Shown: positions 9,559 to 19,789, counted from the stretch's first letter. The stretch: DNA of 63,795 bases from Sphingomonas paucimobilis NBRC 13935 (GCF_000739895.2 NZ_BBJS01000010.1:1-63795); one strand, 5' to 3'. Translations and numbers: made by a program. Notes: generated by a model not told the origin, from the sequence alone.

Positions 9559-11052
9559 ATGGGGACTATCGCCGCGTTCGACGAAATCATGGGGGGACTG
9601 GACGCATCGGCGCCGCGCCCCGAACTGGCCGCTTTGCAACGCTGGCTCGATCACACATCCGACACCGAACTACGCCGTCGCCAGCAATCGGCCGAGGCGA
9701 CCTTCCGCCAGCTGGGCATCACCTTCGCGGTTTACGGCGAGAGCGACGCGGCCGAGCGGATCATCCCGTTCGACATCGTGCCGCGCGTCTTTCTGCATGA
9801 CGAATGGGCGCGCCTGTCCGAAGGACTGGTCCAGCGGGTCGAGGCGATCAACGCGTTTCTCGACGACATTTATGGCGAGCGGAAGATCCTGCGCGACGGC
9901 ATCCTGCCGCCCGACCTGATCTTCGGTAATCCGCAATTCCGCCCCGAGATTGCGGGCATGCGTCCGCCGCACGGCGTCTGGGCGCATATCTGCGGCATCG
10001 ATCTCGTTCGTACCGGACCCGATGATTTCTTCGTGCTGGAGGACAATGCCCGCACGCCATCGGGCGTCAGCTATATGCTGGAAAATCGTGAGGCGATGCT
10101 GCGCCTCTGCCCCGAGCTGTTCCGACAGTTCCGCGTGGCGGCGGTCGACAGCTATCCCGATCGCCTCCTCGCGACGATGAAGTCGGTGGCACCGCACGGC
10201 GTCGCCGAGCCGACCTGCGTCGTGCTGACGCCGGGCCATTACAACTCGGCCTATTATGAACACAGCTTCCTGGCCGACTCCATGGGGGTCGAGCTGGTCG
10301 AAGCGGCCGATCTGGTGGTCGATGACGACATCGTCTGGATGCGTACGATCGCGGGGCGGGTGAAGGTCGACGTCATCTATCGCCGCGTGGATGACGACTT
10401 CCTCGATCCGCTGGTCTTCCGCCCGGACTCGATGCTGGGCGTGCCCGGCCTGATCGCGGCCTATGCGGCGGGCAATGTCGCCATCCTCAACGCGCCGGGC
10501 AACGGCATAGCGGACGACAAGGCGATCTACAGCTATATGCCCGATATCGTCCGCTATTATTCGGGCGCCGAGCCCAAGCTGAAGAATGTCGACACCTGGC
10601 GCTGCCGCGAGCCGGAATCGCTGGCCTATGTGCTTGATCATCTGGACGAACTGGTGGTCAAGCTGGTCGATGGATCGGGGGGCTATGGCATGCTGGTCGG
10701 CCCGACCGCGACGAAGGTGCAGATCGAGCATTTCCGCGCCGCGCTGATCGCCGAGCCACATCGCTACATCGCGCAGCCGACCCTGGCCCTGTCGACGGTG
10801 CCGACCCTGGTCGAAAGCGGCGTCGCGCCGCGGCATGTCGATTTCCGGCCCTTCGTCCTGACCGGGCGCGAGGGTGTTGAGGTTACTCCCGGGGGGCTGA
10901 CCCGCGTCGCGCTGCGCGAGGGCTCGCTGGTCGTCAATTCCAGCCAGGGCGGCGGCACCAAGGACAGTTTCGTGCTGATGCCGCCCGAACAGGATCACTG
11001 GGTGCAGACCCAGACCCAGGTGTCGCAAATCCAGATGCAGGGGGACCGCTGA
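9559..11052 (+). CDS. Circularly permuted type 2 ATP-grasp protein
   Basis: First gene of a widely conserved trio (circularly permuted ATP-grasp, alpha-E, transglutaminase-like) predicted to make or modify a peptide; the product is not known. Family landmarks: the N-terminal helical [12 protein letters not shown] region, [18 protein letters not shown]-type segment ([12 protein letters not shown]), the [16 protein letters not shown] loop with metal-binding residues, [14 protein letters not shown], and [16 protein letters not shown]. Earlier in-frame starts exist (9496 TTG, 9511 and 9523 ATG); ATG 9559 follows GGGGAG and is preferred. It overlaps the next gene by 3 bases (TGATG), implying one operon. 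Confidence 0.85.
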   Translation: MGTIAAFDEIMGGLDASAPRPELAALQRWLDHTSDTELRRRQQSAEATFRQLGITFAVYGESDAAERIIPFDIVPRVFLHDEWARLSEGLVQRVEAINAFLDDIYGERKILRDGILPPDLIFGNPQFRPEIAGMRPPHGVWAHICGIDLVRTGPDDFFVLEDNARTPSGVSYMLENREAMLRLCPELFRQFRVAAVDSYPDRLLATMKSVAPHGVAEPTCVVLTPGHYNSAYYEHSFLADSMGVELVEAADLVVDDDIVWMRTIAGRVKVDVIYRRVDDDFLDPLVFRPDSMLGVPGLIAAYAAGNVAILNAPGNGIADDKAIYSYMPDIVRYYSGAEPKLKNVDTWRCREPESLAYVLDHLDELVVKLVDGSGGYGMLVGPTATKVQIEHFRAALIAEPHRYIAQPTLALSTVPTLVESGVAPRHVDFRPFVLTGREGVEVTPGGLTRVALREGSLVVNSSQGGGTKDSFVLMPPEQDHWVQTQTQVSQIQMQGDR

Positions 11053-11987
11053 TGCTCTCGCGGACCGCCTCCTCGCTCTATTGGCTCGGGCGTTATTTCG
11101 AGCGAGCCGACTTCATCGCCCGGCTGGTCGAGGCGACGGTGCGGCTGGACGTCCTGTCGCCGCGCTCGGCGGGGCTTGCGGCCTGGGGATCGGCACTCGC
11201 CGTCACCGACACCGCCAGCGCCTTTGCCGAGGGCGGGCGCGAGTTGCGGCGGCGTGAGGTGGCGCGCTTCCTGACGGTCGAGTCCTGCCATCCCGGGTCA
11301 ATCGTCCGCTGCGTCGATATGGCGCGGACCAACGCCCGCGCGGTCCGCACCGCGCTCACCCGCGAGGCGTGGAGTGCGATCAACCGCGCCTGGCTGCATT
11401 TCGAGGCCAAGCCGGTGGCGGACGAACCCGGCGCGGTGCTGAGCTTGGTCGAGGCGGTGAAGAACGAGACGCGCGGTTTCGAGGGCGCGGTCCACCGGAT
11501 GCTGCGCAACCAGACGACCTGGTTCATCCGGCTGGGCCAAGCGGTCGAGCGGGCGGACAACACCGCACGGCTGCTCGACGTCAAATATCACATCCTGCTG
11601 CCGGCGGGCGAGCGGATCGGCGGCGTCGTCGACCGCGACCAGTGGACGACGATCCTTCAGACCGTTTCCGCCGTCACCGCCTATCGTTGGCTCTATTCGG
11701 ACGGGCTCAAGCCTTCGAACGTGATCGACCTGCTGATTGCGCGCACCGAATTGCCGCGCAGCTTGGCGGCGTCGGTCGAGGAAACGGTGGACGTGCTGGG
11801 GCAGCTTGCCCGGCGCACGGGGCAGCATGGGGAGGCGGATCGAATGGCGAGACTACGCGCGAGCCGGATGAGCAAGACACGTTCAGGCGATGTGATCGCG
11901 GGCGGGCTCCACCAATATCTCGAAGCCTTCATATTGGAGAATGCCCAACTGCACGGCGCTATCGGCCGCCAGTTCAAGTTCGCCTGA
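11052..11987 (+). CDS. Alpha-E domain protein
   Basis: Second gene of the ATP-grasp/alpha-E/transglutaminase operon. The 311 aa are almost entirely helical and open with the family signature [20 protein letters not shown]. Further markers are VKNETRGFEG and the paired RAEN-type motif AVERADNTARLLDVKYH. Alpha-E proteins are helical partners encoded with circularly permuted ATP-grasps; a biochemical activity has not been established. Overlapping stop/start codons on both sides show translational coupling. Confidence 0.85.
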   Translation: MLSRTASSLYWLGRYFERADFIARLVEATVRLDVLSPRSAGLAAWGSALAVTDTASAFAEGGRELRRREVARFLTVESCHPGSIVRCVDMARTNARAVRTALTREAWSAINRAWLHFEAKPVADEPGAVLSLVEAVKNETRGFEGAVHRMLRNQTTWFIRLGQAVERADNTARLLDVKYHILLPAGERIGGVVDRDQWTTILQTVSAVTAYRWLYSDGLKPSNVIDLLIARTELPRSLAASVEETVDVLGQLARRTGQHGEADRMARLRASRMSKTRSGDVIAGGLHQYLEAFILENAQLHGAIGRQFKFA

Positions 11988-12757
11988 TGCGGATCGCCAT
12001 CGAGCACCAGATCGTCCATCGGCCGCGAGCGCGGGGTAGCGGCGTGGCCCAGATGCTGCGGCTGACCCCGGACAATAGCGATGAACAGACCGTCGCGCAT
12101 TGGCGGATCGACGTCGATTGCGATGCCCGGATGCGTGCGGGCCGTGACGGGTTCGGCAATGCGGTGACGATGCTGTACATTGAGGAGCCGGTTGAGACGG
12201 TGACGATCACCGCGACGGGCGATATCCTGACCAGCGACGCACATGGCATCGTACGCGGCACCCACGAGACGCTGCCGCCCGCGCTCTATCTGCGCGGCAC
12301 CTCCGCCACACCGGCTACCGGGGCGATCAGCGCTTTTTCCGCCGAGGCGGTCCGGGACTGCGATGGCCCCCTGGCGGTGCTGCATAGCCTGAACGCCGCG
12401 ATTCACCGCCGCTTCGCGATCGACCATGACTCCGGGGTCGACGCGGCGGCCCTGCTGGGTGAGGCTAAATCGGGGCCGTGTGATCTTGCGCATCTCTTCT
12501 GCACCGGCGCGCGGTCGCTCGGGCTGCCGGCGCGGTTCGTGTCGGGCTTCGTCGCGCAGGAGGACGCGGCGCGGCCGCATTGCTGGGCGGAGGCCTATGT
12601 CGAGGGGATCGGCTGGCTCGGCTTCGACCCGGCGATCGGGTTATCGCCGACCGACACGCATGTCCGGGTCGCCGTCGCGCTGGATGCGGCAGGCGCGGTG
12701 CCGATCGCCGGTGAGGCATGGAGCGACATGGTTTCGTTGACGGACGCGACCCAATAG
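11987..12757 (+). CDS. Transglutaminase-like cysteine peptidase family protein
   Basis: Third gene of the trio. An N-terminal beta domain (residues 1-90) precedes a transglutaminase-like core. The catalytic triad can be placed at Cys in SGPCDLAHLF, His in ARPHCWAEAY and Asp in GWLGFDPAIG. Usual members have a CxDFAH pattern, so CDLAH is a one-residue-shorter variant. Likely acts as a protease or amide-forming enzyme on the product of the ATP-grasp partner (inference). The frame is open much further upstream, but ATG 11987 overlaps the alpha-E stop and matches family length (256 aa). Confidence 0.85.
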   Translation: MRIAIEHQIVHRPRARGSGVAQMLRLTPDNSDEQTVAHWRIDVDCDARMRAGRDGFGNAVTMLYIEEPVETVTITATGDILTSDAHGIVRGTHETLPPALYLRGTSATPATGAISAFSAEAVRDCDGPLAVLHSLNAAIHRRFAIDHDSGVDAAALLGEAKSGPCDLAHLFCTGARSLGLPARFVSGFVAQEDAARPHCWAEAYVEGIGWLGFDPAIGLSPTDTHVRVAVALDAAGAVPIAGEAWSDMVSLTDATQ

Positions 12758-12771
12758 AGCGGGCAGTCTCC

Positions 12772-12784
12772 GCCCCTTAGGGGC
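12772..12784. terminator. Small hairpin between convergent genes
   Basis: GCCCC-TTA-GGGGC forms a 5-bp GC stem between the convergent transglutaminase-like and bpt genes. It has no clear T-run, so the terminator role is only suggested by position. Confidence 0.3.
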
Positions 12785-12820
12785 TGAGGCTTGGCGGCAG
12801 GCGCCCTATCTGCGGGGTGA

Positions 12821-13618
12821 CTATTCCTCGCCTGCCTCGATCGCGGTTTCGACGGCGGGCGGACCACCGACATCCGGGGCGTCGGGGCAGAGCAATGACC
12901 AGCCGCGCGGGCCCAGTGCCTCCAGCGGTTGATAGCGGGTCTTGTACGCCATGCGCGGCGACCCCTTCACCCAATAGCCGAGATAGACATAAGGCAGTCC
13001 CGCGGCGCGGGCGCGCAGGATGTGGTCCATGATGATGAAATTGCCCAGTCCCGGCCGGCTTTCATCCTGGGTCTCGAAAAAGCTGTAGATCATCGACAGG
13101 CCGTCACCCTGCCGATCGGTCAGGCAGGCACCCAGCAAACGGCCGCGCTCGCCATCGGGGCCGGTTGGTTCGCGATATTCGACGACGACCGATTGGACGG
13201 GGGATAGTTCGACCATGTCGGCATAGTCGCTCTCGTCCATCGCCGCCATCCCGCCACCGGGGTGGCGCTGGCCGAGATAGCGGCGCAGCAGCTCGAACTG
13301 TTCGGCGGTCGCCCAGGGCTGGCAGGCGGTGACCTCCAGATCGGCATGGCGGCGCAGCAGCCGGCGCTGGGTGTTGTTGGCGCGGAACCCGTCGGCGACG
13401 ACGCGCACCGAGACGCAGGCGGTGCAGCCCGCGCAGGACGGGCGATAGGCGACCCCCTGGCTGCGGCGGAAACCGATGCGGCTCAGCGCCTCGTTGAGTT
13501 CGCCGGCATGTTCGCCATTGAGTTCGGTGAACACCTTCCGCTCCTCACGACCCGCCAGATAGGGGCAGGGGGCGGGGCTGGTGACGAAAAAGCGCGGAAA
13601 ACGGAAAGGCGCAGTCAC
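12821..13618 (-). CDS. bpt: Leucyl/aspartyl arginyl-type tRNA-protein transferase (Bpt)
   Basis: N-degron enzyme that transfers leucine from Leu-tRNA to proteins with N-terminal Asp, Glu or oxidised Cys, tagging them for ClpS/ClpAP. The N-terminal ATE domain has the conserved cysteines in [15 protein letters not shown] and [15 protein letters not shown]; the C-terminal acyltransferase-fold half contains [15 protein letters not shown] and [15 protein letters not shown]. Length 265 aa is typical. It is the only gene between the convergent transglutaminase operon and ilvA, which is transcribed in the same direction upstream. Confidence 0.93.
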   Translation of the reverse strand: MTAPFRFPRFFVTSPAPCPYLAGREERKVFTELNGEHAGELNEALSRIGFRRSQGVAYRPSCAGCTACVSVRVVADGFRANNTQRRLLRRHADLEVTACQPWATAEQFELLRRYLGQRHPGGGMAAMDESDYADMVELSPVQSVVVEYREPTGPDGERGRLLGACLTDRQGDGLSMIYSFFETQDESRPGLGNFIIMDHILRARAAGLPYVYLGYWVKGSPRMAYKTRYQPLEALGPRGWSLLCPDAPDVGGPPAVETAIEAGEE

Positions 13619-13765
13619 CGCCTGGAACTTCCTTCAGGGATTCGAGAACAAGGCTTTCTTAACGAATTTGCTGGCCGAGGGGATGGCCTGAAGTTGTTCG
13701 GAAACGGGACGGTCATCAGGCCCTGTCCGGCGGGGATCAGCATCGGGCCCGATCCCCGCCCGAGC

Positions 13766-15043
13766 TCAGGCCAATTCGACCTGGGTCGTCTCATATCCGG
13801 CGGCGCGCAGCGCCTCGATCAAGCGGTGGAGATGAAGCGCGTCACGCGTCTCGCACTCGATATCGGTGATCAGCCCCTTGGCGGGCAGGGTGGTGAAGAC
13901 GCGCTGGTGATAGACCTCGATGATGTTCACCCGCTCGCGATCGAAGATGCGCGCGACGTTGAACAGCGCGCCGGGCTGATCCTGCAACCGGATGCGCAGG
14001 CGCGCCAGCCGTCCCGAACGGGCAAGGTCGCGCAGCAGGACATTGGCGAGCAGCCGCGTGTCGATATTGCCGCCGCAGAGCACGACACCCACCGTCTTGC
14101 CGCGGAACCGCTCGGGGTGCGACATCAGCGCGGCCAGCCCCGCCGCGCCCGCGCCCTCGACCACCGTCTTCTCGATCTGGAGCAGCGCGCTGACCGCTTC
14201 CTCCAGATGGCGTTCGTCGACCAGCAGGATCTCGCGGATGAGCGCGGCGACCATCTGCGACGTCAGGCCGCCCGGCTCCTTGACCGCAATGCCCTCGGCC
14301 AGCGTATCGCCGGCGCAAGGGAGCGTGGTGCCGTTCAGCCGGTTATACATGGACGGGAAGAGCTCGGCCTGTACGCCGACCACCTCGACCGGGCGCGGCG
14401 CCGCCGCCGCGACGGTGGCGATCCCTGAGATCAGGCCGCCGCCGCCGATCGGCACGATCAGCGTGTCGATGTCGGGCGCGTCCTCCAGCATTTCCAGCGC
14501 GACCGTGCCCTGGCCCGCGATCACGCGCGGATCGTCAAAGGGGTGGACGAAGGTATAGCCGCGCTCGGCCTCCAGCACGCGGGCATGAGCATAGGCCGCG
14601 TCGAACGTATCGCCCTCCAGGACCACGGTCGCGCCATGGCCCTCGGTCTGGACGACCTTCACGATCGGTGTGGTGCGCGGCATCACGATGGTGGCAGGCA
14701 CGCCCAGCCGGTTGGCGTGATAGGCCAGACCCTGCGCATGATTGCCCGCCGAGGCGGCGATCACGCCCTTGGCGCGCGCAGCGTCGGAGAGCTGGAGCAG
14801 CGTATTGAGCGCACCGCGTTCCTTATAAGCGGCGGTGAATTGGAGATTTTCGAACTTGAGATAGACGGTGGCGCGGGTCAGTTGCGACAGCGTCCGGCTG
14901 ATCATGGTCGGCGTGCGGACGATCCGGTCCGAAATTCGCGCATGCGCGGCGCGGACATCGTCGATCGTGACGATGGGCGCAGCCTGTGCGCTGGCGAATG
15001 GAACTTCCGGAGCTGCCTCTTGGGCGGAACGACTAACCATCAT
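13766..15043 (-). CDS. ilvA: Threonine ammonia-lyase
   Basis: PLP enzyme that deaminates threonine to 2-oxobutanoate, the first committed step to isoleucine. The PLP lysine is K74 in AAYKERGALN; the phosphate-binding glycine loop is PIGGGGLISG. An ACT-like C-terminal regulatory domain (from about residue 345, RLRIRLQDQPGALFNV) suggests allosteric control. The 425-aa length fits the single-ACT class. Two adjacent Met codons (1 and 2) are possible starts. It is divergent from kup with 298 bp between start codons, in which no RNA or repeat was recognised. Confidence 0.92.
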   Translation of the reverse strand: MMVSRSAQEAAPEVPFASAQAAPIVTIDDVRAAHARISDRIVRTPTMISRTLSQLTRATVYLKFENLQFTAAYKERGALNTLLQLSDAARAKGVIAASAGNHAQGLAYHANRLGVPATIVMPRTTPIVKVVQTEGHGATVVLEGDTFDAAYAHARVLEAERGYTFVHPFDDPRVIAGQGTVALEMLEDAPDIDTLIVPIGGGGLISGIATVAAAAPRPVEVVGVQAELFPSMYNRLNGTTLPCAGDTLAEGIAVKEPGGLTSQMVAALIREILLVDERHLEEAVSALLQIEKTVVEGAGAAGLAALMSHPERFRGKTVGVVLCGGNIDTRLLANVLLRDLARSGRLARLRIRLQDQPGALFNVARIFDRERVNIIEVYHQRVFTTLPAKGLITDIECETRDALHLHRLIEALRAAGYETTQVELA

Positions 15044-15341
15044 CCAGCCCTAGCCGATCGCGGGCGGGAGGTGAACCGTTTCGGGGGGGGGCTTTGGCAC
15101 GAAGCCCGGCGGCTCTTCATTTCTGCCCTGCGAGGGGAATGACGTTCGCCCGGACGGACTGTTGCAACATGGCATCGCTCGTTCGGCCAAATCTCCTCGC
15201 CGCGAAACAAGCGCAATGCGTCCGCGTTGCTGGCCCATGGGGGCCATGCTAGGGGGCGGCGATGATCGAAGGGTTGCCACGGATAGTGCCGATGTTCCCG
15301 CCAGTCGCCGGACCGCCCATCATCGGCTCGACCGCATCACG

Positions 15342-17261
15342 ATGAGCATAGCTCCCACCGGAATCGCGACGACCGCGACCGAGGACCAGCCGCATCACCA
15401 CCAGAATGGCGTCGCCCGGCTTGCGCTGGGCGCGATCGGGGTCGTGTTCGGCGATATCGGCACCAGCCCGATCTACGCCTTTCGCGAAACCTTCGCCAAT
15501 CCGCATCACCCCTTGCCGCTCGACACCGCGCATATCCTGGGCGTCGTCAGCCTGATCTTCTGGTCGATGATGATCGTGGTGTCGGTGAAATATGTCGCGA
15601 TCATCATGCGCGCGGACAATAAGGGTGAGGGGGGCAGCCTGGCGTTGCTCGCGCTGGTGTCGGGACAGACCAAGACGCGGCGCTGGTCGCGCGGCATCGT
15701 TCTGCTCGGCGTATTCGCCACCGCGCTTTTCTATGGCGACAGCATGATCACGCCCGCCGTCACCGTGCTCAGCGCGGTGGAGGGGCTCGCCGTCGCCGCG
15801 CCGGCCTTTGGCAGTTTCGTACTGCCAATCGCGGTCACCATCCTGATCATATTGTTCAAGATCCAGCGTTCGGGGACCGAGCGGGTGGGCCTGTTCTTCG
15901 GCCCCATCATGCTCCTCTATTTCGCGACCATCGCGGTACTGGGCGTGATCAGCTTCGTCGAGACGCCCGGCATCCTGCGCGCGCTGTCGCCGCATTATGC
16001 GGTGCAGTTCTTCTTTATCGATCCGGTGCGCGGGTTCCTGGCGCTCGGCTCGGTAGTGTTGGCGGTGACGGGGGCCGAGGCGCTTTATGCGGACATGGGC
16101 CATTTCGGGCGGCGGCCGATCGGCCTGTCCTGGCTATGCTTCGTACTGCCCGCGCTGATGCTCAACTATATGGGGCAGGGGGCGTTGCTGTTCCGCGAGG
16201 GTGCGGCGGCGCTGGAAAGCCCCTTCTACATGCTGGCGCCCGAAGGACTGCAGTTACCGCTGGTCATACTGGCGACCGCCGCGGCCGTCATCGCCAGCCA
16301 GGCGGTCATCACCGGCGCCTTCTCGGTCACGCAACAGGCGATCCAGCTCGGTTTCATGCCCCGCCTGCGCATCGAGCATACGTCCGCCGCGACCGCCGGC
16401 CAGATCTACATCCCGCTCATCAACTGGATGTTGATGGTGATGGTGATCCTGCTGGTGCTGTTCTTCCGTTCCTCGTCCAACCTGACCTCGGCCTATGGCA
16501 TCGCAGTGACGGGGGCGATGCTGATCGATACCTGTCTGCTGGGCGTGGCGCTGACGCGGCTGTGGAAATGGCCGCTCTTCGCCGCCGTGCCGCTCCTCGC
16601 GCTCTTCTTCCTGGTCGATGGCGCCTATTTCCTGGCCAATCTGACCAAGGTGCCGGCGGGTGGCTGGTTTCCGCTGCTGGTCGGTTTCATCATCTTCACC
16701 TTCCTCACCACCTGGTCGACCGGGCGCAAGCTGATGATCCAGCGGCTGCGCGAGGGGACGATGCCGATCCATATCTTCATCGATTCGGCGGCGGGCGCGG
16801 CCAGTCGCGTGTCGGGCACGGCGATCTTCATGACCTCGTCCCCCGACGGTGTCCCACACGCGCTGCTCCACAATCTGAAGCACAACAAGGTGCTGCACGA
16901 GCGGATCATCCTGTTGACCGTCAAGATCGTCAGCCAGCCTTACTGGCCCGATGGGGAGCGTGCGAAGCTGGACGATCTCGGCCATGGCTTCCATCGTCTG
17001 ATCCTGCGCTTCGGCTTCATGGAGGAGGCCGACGTGCCGGCGGCGCTCAAGCGCGTCGAGATGGAGGGCGGGGCGTTCAAGATGATGGACACCAGCTTCT
17101 TCCTGTCACGCCAGACCCTGCTCGCGGCGGAGCGGCCGGGCATGTCACTGTGGCGCGAAAAGCTGTTCTCCTGGATGCTTCGCAACGCGGAGAGCGCGAT
17201 GGAATTCTTCCGCCTTCCGACCAATCGCGTGGTGGAGCTCGGCAGTCAGGTGGAAATCTGA
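15342..17261 (+). CDS. kup: Kup-type K+ uptake transporter
   Basis: Inner-membrane K+/H+ symporter of 639 aa. The signature [15 protein letters not shown] in helix 1, [18 protein letters not shown], and about twelve hydrophobic segments up to residue ~455 are all present. A hydrophilic C-terminal cytoplasmic region ([20 protein letters not shown] onward) follows, as in E. coli Kup. The frame is open from 15162, but ATG 15342 gives the conserved N-terminus. It overlaps the next gene's likely CTG start. Confidence 0.92.
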   Translation: MSIAPTGIATTATEDQPHHHQNGVARLALGAIGVVFGDIGTSPIYAFRETFANPHHPLPLDTAHILGVVSLIFWSMMIVVSVKYVAIIMRADNKGEGGSLALLALVSGQTKTRRWSRGIVLLGVFATALFYGDSMITPAVTVLSAVEGLAVAAPAFGSFVLPIAVTILIILFKIQRSGTERVGLFFGPIMLLYFATIAVLGVISFVETPGILRALSPHYAVQFFFIDPVRGFLALGSVVLAVTGAEALYADMGHFGRRPIGLSWLCFVLPALMLNYMGQGALLFREGAAALESPFYMLAPEGLQLPLVILATAAAVIASQAVITGAFSVTQQAIQLGFMPRLRIEHTSAATAGQIYIPLINWMLMVMVILLVLFFRSSSNLTSAYGIAVTGAMLIDTCLLGVALTRLWKWPLFAAVPLLALFFLVDGAYFLANLTKVPAGGWFPLLVGFIIFTFLTTWSTGRKLMIQRLREGTMPIHIFIDSAAGAASRVSGTAIFMTSSPDGVPHALLHNLKHNKVLHERIILLTVKIVSQPYWPDGERAKLDDLGHGFHRLILRFGFMEEADVPAALKRVEMEGGAFKMMDTSFFLSRQTLLAAERPGMSLWREKLFSWMLRNAESAMEFFRLPTNRVVELGSQVEI

Positions 17262-17770
17262 GCCCGCAACCTGCTCCCATCATCGTCACCGCCCTGTTCG
17301 GCCGCGCCGACCAAGGCTGGTTCGACGGGCTGCGCCGCGAACATTTTCCGCCCGAGCGCAATGTCCTCGACGCGCACTGCACATTGTTCCATCACCTGCC
17401 GCCCAGTGTCGAGGCGGAGCTGAAGCACCGGCTCAACGGTATCACGCGCGGTGTCCGGGCGCCGGACGTGAAGGCGGCGGGGTTGATGTCGCTGGGCCGG
17501 GGCGTCGCGATTCGCATCGAATCGCCGGGTCTCGTCGCGATCCGTCGCGAACTGGTCGACGCCTTTGCCGGCATGCTGACCCCGCAGGATGCGGGCGGCT
17601 GGCGACCGCATGTGACGATCCAGAACAAGGTGACGCCGGCCACCGCCAAGCTGCTTCTTCAGCAGATGGAACGCGATTTCCGCCCGAAAACCGTCGAGCT
17701 GATCGGCCTGGGTGCCTGGTGGTATCGGGGCGGCCCCTGGGAAATGCTGTCGCGTCATTTGTTCGCTTGA
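17258..17770 (+). CDS. 2'-5' RNA ligase / 2H phosphoesterase family protein
   Basis: 170 aa. Two HxT-type motifs mark the 2H phosphoesterase fold: [11 protein letters not shown] and [12 protein letters not shown] (the strict motifs are HCT and HVT). The beginning, [20 protein letters not shown], is the first family strand. There is no in-frame ATG, GTG or TTG near the N-terminus. CTG at 17258, preceded by AGGTGG and overlapping the kup stop, is the best start. RNA or cyclic-nucleotide substrates are possible; neither can be chosen from sequence. Confidence 0.75.
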   Translation: MSPQPAPIIVTALFGRADQGWFDGLRREHFPPERNVLDAHCTLFHHLPPSVEAELKHRLNGITRGVRAPDVKAAGLMSLGRGVAIRIESPGLVAIRRELVDAFAGMLTPQDAGGWRPHVTIQNKVTPATAKLLLQQMERDFRPKTVELIGLGAWWYRGGPWEMLSRHLFA

Positions 17771-17826
17771 CGGCCGAAAAAGGCCTGTCTATAGGCGCGC
17801 CTCCACCGGGTGGAACGCCACGGCAT

Positions 17827-17903
17827 GGCGAAGTAGCTCAGCTGGTTAGAGCAGCGGAATCATAATCCGCGTGTCGGGGGTTCAAGTCCCTCCTTCGCTA
17901 CCA
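17827..17903 (+). tRNA. tRNA-Met (CAT), elongator type
   Basis: A full 77-nt cloverleaf with encoded CCA. Acceptor GGCGAAG pairs with CTTCGCT, the anticodon stem GCGGA/TCCGC encloses loop ATCATAA (anticodon CAT), and the T arm is GGGGG-TTCAAGT-CCCTC. The first pair is G-U rather than the mismatch of initiator tRNA. Its 3' part is the prophage attachment site and is rebuilt intact here; a second copy of the 3' part lies at 54116. A tRNA-Ile2 (lysidine) identity is less likely. Confidence 0.93.
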
Positions 17904-17910
17904 CCCGGTG
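17859..17910 (+). repeat. attL core (52-bp direct repeat)
   Basis: The 52 bases from the anticodon loop through CCA and CCCGGTG are repeated exactly at 54116-54167. The flanking bases differ on both sides. The repeat spans the 3' end of tRNA-Met, the usual target of tyrosine integrases. Confidence 0.93.
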
Positions 17911-18018
17911 TATTATCCCCTAAACCATCGCAATCGCTAGGTTTTTCCGGCTCTGTCGGTTTCGGATTTCTTCGGTTTTTGTCGTTGATTTCTGGAAGCG
18001 TGGCAGGCGTTTGGGGGC

Positions 18019-19098
18019 CTATTTGGGAGGTTTCGGTTCCCGCTGGCTCCCGGCTTGCTTTTCCAGCTTGCGAATGGCGGCCTCTCCGAGACGCGGATCT
18101 CGATTGAGATAATGGGCGTCGAGGATCTCGTTCACGTCCTTGAGCGAATGCCCCGTGACGGTCGCGATCTCCGGCGCTGTGGCGCCCGCCAGCGCCAGGC
18201 GGGTTACCGCCGTGCCGCGCAGATCGTGGAAGGTGACGCCCGCGACGCCGGCCGCCGCGCAGGCTTTGCGCCAGGAGGCGCGAAAGCCGCTCTCGGTCCA
18301 GGGCGTACCCCGTTGGGTCAGGAGAATATGCTGCCCGGCCGGTCGCGAATCGCAGGCGTCCAGACGTGCTTTCAGCGGCGCCCCGACTGGTATGACGACG
18401 CGCTTCCCATCCGACTGGCGAACCTTGGACACGGTCTTGGCCTGGACCAGCCGGATATGCGAGCCATCATACTGGCCCCAGCGCATCGCGATCAGATCGC
18501 CTTGGCGCTGTCCGGTCCACAGCGCCAGGCACAAGGCCAGCCGCAGATGTTCCGGAGCCTTTGCATAGAACGCCTCTTCATCGGCCGTGGTCCAGACGCG
18601 AGTTGAGCGCGATGAACGATAGGTGCGGCCGCCGGCGCGCAGGGGGTGGGCGGTGATATGGCCGCGATCGAGTCCCCAGGACAGGATTCGCGCGAAGACC
18701 GCAAAAGCATAGTCCGCTTGCCGGCGCGATACAGCCGCCAGGCGGTCACGCCAGGCCAACAGTTCCCCGCGCGTGCGCTTATCTTCCAAAGCCGCCAAGG
18801 GGAAATCATGATATTCGCCGTCGATGACGGCGATCTTCTTCTTGTAATCGGCGCGGGTTCGCGGTGCGAGGTCCTTGAAGTCGACCGAGTCCTGGAACTT
18901 GTCGAGCAGGCCGCGAACGACATCGTCGGTGGCGAGCTGGCGCGTGCGGGTGGCTTCCGCAAAGCTATCGAGAAACTCCGGCGAGCCGGGCTCGCCTTTC
19001 AGGCGCGGGCCGCCCTTCCATGCATAGTAATAGGTGACCTTGGTACCGTCGCTCAGAATGGCTTTGACGCGGTTGATCCCCTTCAAATTAACGTCCAT
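18019..19098 (-). CDS. int: Tyrosine-type phage integrase
   Basis: 359 aa. Performs site-specific recombination between attP and the tRNA-Met attB. It has an N-terminal arm-binding segment (about 1-50), a core-binding SAM-like domain (55-155) and a catalytic domain. Active-site residues visible are Arg198 in TGQRQGDL, His290/Arg293 in FHDLRGT, His316 in TGHS and the nucleophile Tyr ~330 in HYLNRDPR. It ends 109 bp from attL and is the last gene of the leftward early operon that begins near 22983. A decayed copy of its 3' end seems to exist at 56941-57060. Confidence 0.93.
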   Translation of the reverse strand: MDVNLKGINRVKAILSDGTKVTYYYAWKGGPRLKGEPGSPEFLDSFAEATRTRQLATDDVVRGLLDKFQDSVDFKDLAPRTRADYKKKIAVIDGEYHDFPLAALEDKRTRGELLAWRDRLAAVSRRQADYAFAVFARILSWGLDRGHITAHPLRAGGRTYRSSRSTRVWTTADEEAFYAKAPEHLRLALCLALWTGQRQGDLIAMRWGQYDGSHIRLVQAKTVSKVRQSDGKRVVIPVGAPLKARLDACDSRPAGQHILLTQRGTPWTESGFRASWRKACAAAGVAGVTFHDLRGTAVTRLALAGATAPEIATVTGHSLKDVNEILDAHYLNRDPRLGEAAIRKLEKQAGSQREPKPPK

Positions 19099-19285
19099 CG
19101 CGGCGCGCTCTCCATGCGTCGAAGGGATCGGAAGGGACCGGCGCCGGCGTGGCGTCGAGGTGGAACAGGCTGATGGTGCCGTCCGGCGCGATCTCCGTCC
19201 GCACGACCGGCTGATCGGCGTTCTTCGCGGCCTTGAGCGCGCGGGTCAGATCGGTCTGATGCCACGTGACGCGGGCGCTACCCAT
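19088..19285 (-). CDS. Small phage protein upstream of integrase
   Basis: 65 aa starting MGSARVTWHQ, with a central KNADQPVVRTEIAPDGTISL stretch that looks like a short beta hairpin. It overlaps the integrase start by 11 bases and the CxxC protein upstream by 8, typical of the tightly packed leftward operon. Its position and size would suit an excisionase or int accessory, but no Xis fold is evident. Function unknown. Confidence 0.6.
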   Translation of the reverse strand: MGSARVTWHQTDLTRALKAAKNADQPVVRTEIAPDGTISLFHLDATPAPVPSDPFDAWRARRDGR

Positions 19286-19511
19286 GGGCGGCCCCCCGGA
19301 TCGCGTCCTCGATATCGATCTGGCGGGCGTCCGCTTGCGCTTTGCCATAGCGGACCGACAGGTGCGTATCGCACCATGTCGAGTGCCCGGTCGCGTCGTG
19401 GTGACGCGCAGCCAGCGCCAAAGCGTTTGGGCCGGTCCAGCCAGTCCCTTCGCCATGGCAGGTGACGCAGCCCGCAGTAGCCGAGCTGGTGGTGCTCTTG
19501 ACGCGGGCCAT
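19278..19511 (-). CDS. Small Cys/His-rich phage protein
   Basis: 77 aa. It contains CVTCHGEGTGWTG followed by AARHHDATGHSTWCDTH, a spacing of Cys and His residues that could bind zinc. Start ATG 19511 overlaps the stop of the preceding gene. The likely role is DNA binding or protein interaction in the early region; this is inference from the metal-binding pattern only. Confidence 0.65.
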   Translation of the reverse strand: MARVKSTTSSATAGCVTCHGEGTGWTGPNALALAARHHDATGHSTWCDTHLSVRYGKAQADARQIDIEDAIRGAAHG

Positions 19512-19789
19512 CAGTAATCGTCCCAATCGCTATTCGCACGGGGGTCGATCGGGCAGCCCCATGGGGTCTCGAAGCGAACGGCCACGGCATCGAGCCAATC
19601 GATCTCGTCCGCATAGCGCCATGGCCCCACGACGCCGTTTGCCGTCATCACGAAGGCGATCGGGGTGTAGGAGTATGCCTGAAGCTCACATGCCCAATCG
19701 GGTGGGGTAAAAGGGGGCTCTAAGGCGATCAGCCGATCTTCGGCGATGCGGCGGGCCAGCATGACGCGCTGGTCGGCGGTCAAGATCAT
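19511..19789 (-). CDS. Hypothetical phage protein
   Basis: 92 aa, not recognised. Acidic, with several aromatic residues (PPDWACELQAYSYTP, GPWRYADEIDWLDAVAV) and no membrane segment. It sits in the leftward early operon with 1-4 base overlaps on both sides, which supports real coding. Confidence 0.65.
   Translation of the reverse strand: MILTADQRVMLARRIAEDRLIALEPPFTPPDWACELQAYSYTPIAFVMTANGVVGPWRYADEIDWLDAVAVRFETPWGCPIDPRANSDWDDY

Noticed and set aside
16136..17257. N-terminal 374 codons of the frame leading into the 2H phosphoesterase-like gene
   Set aside because: Lies wholly inside kup in another frame and has no recognisable protein features.
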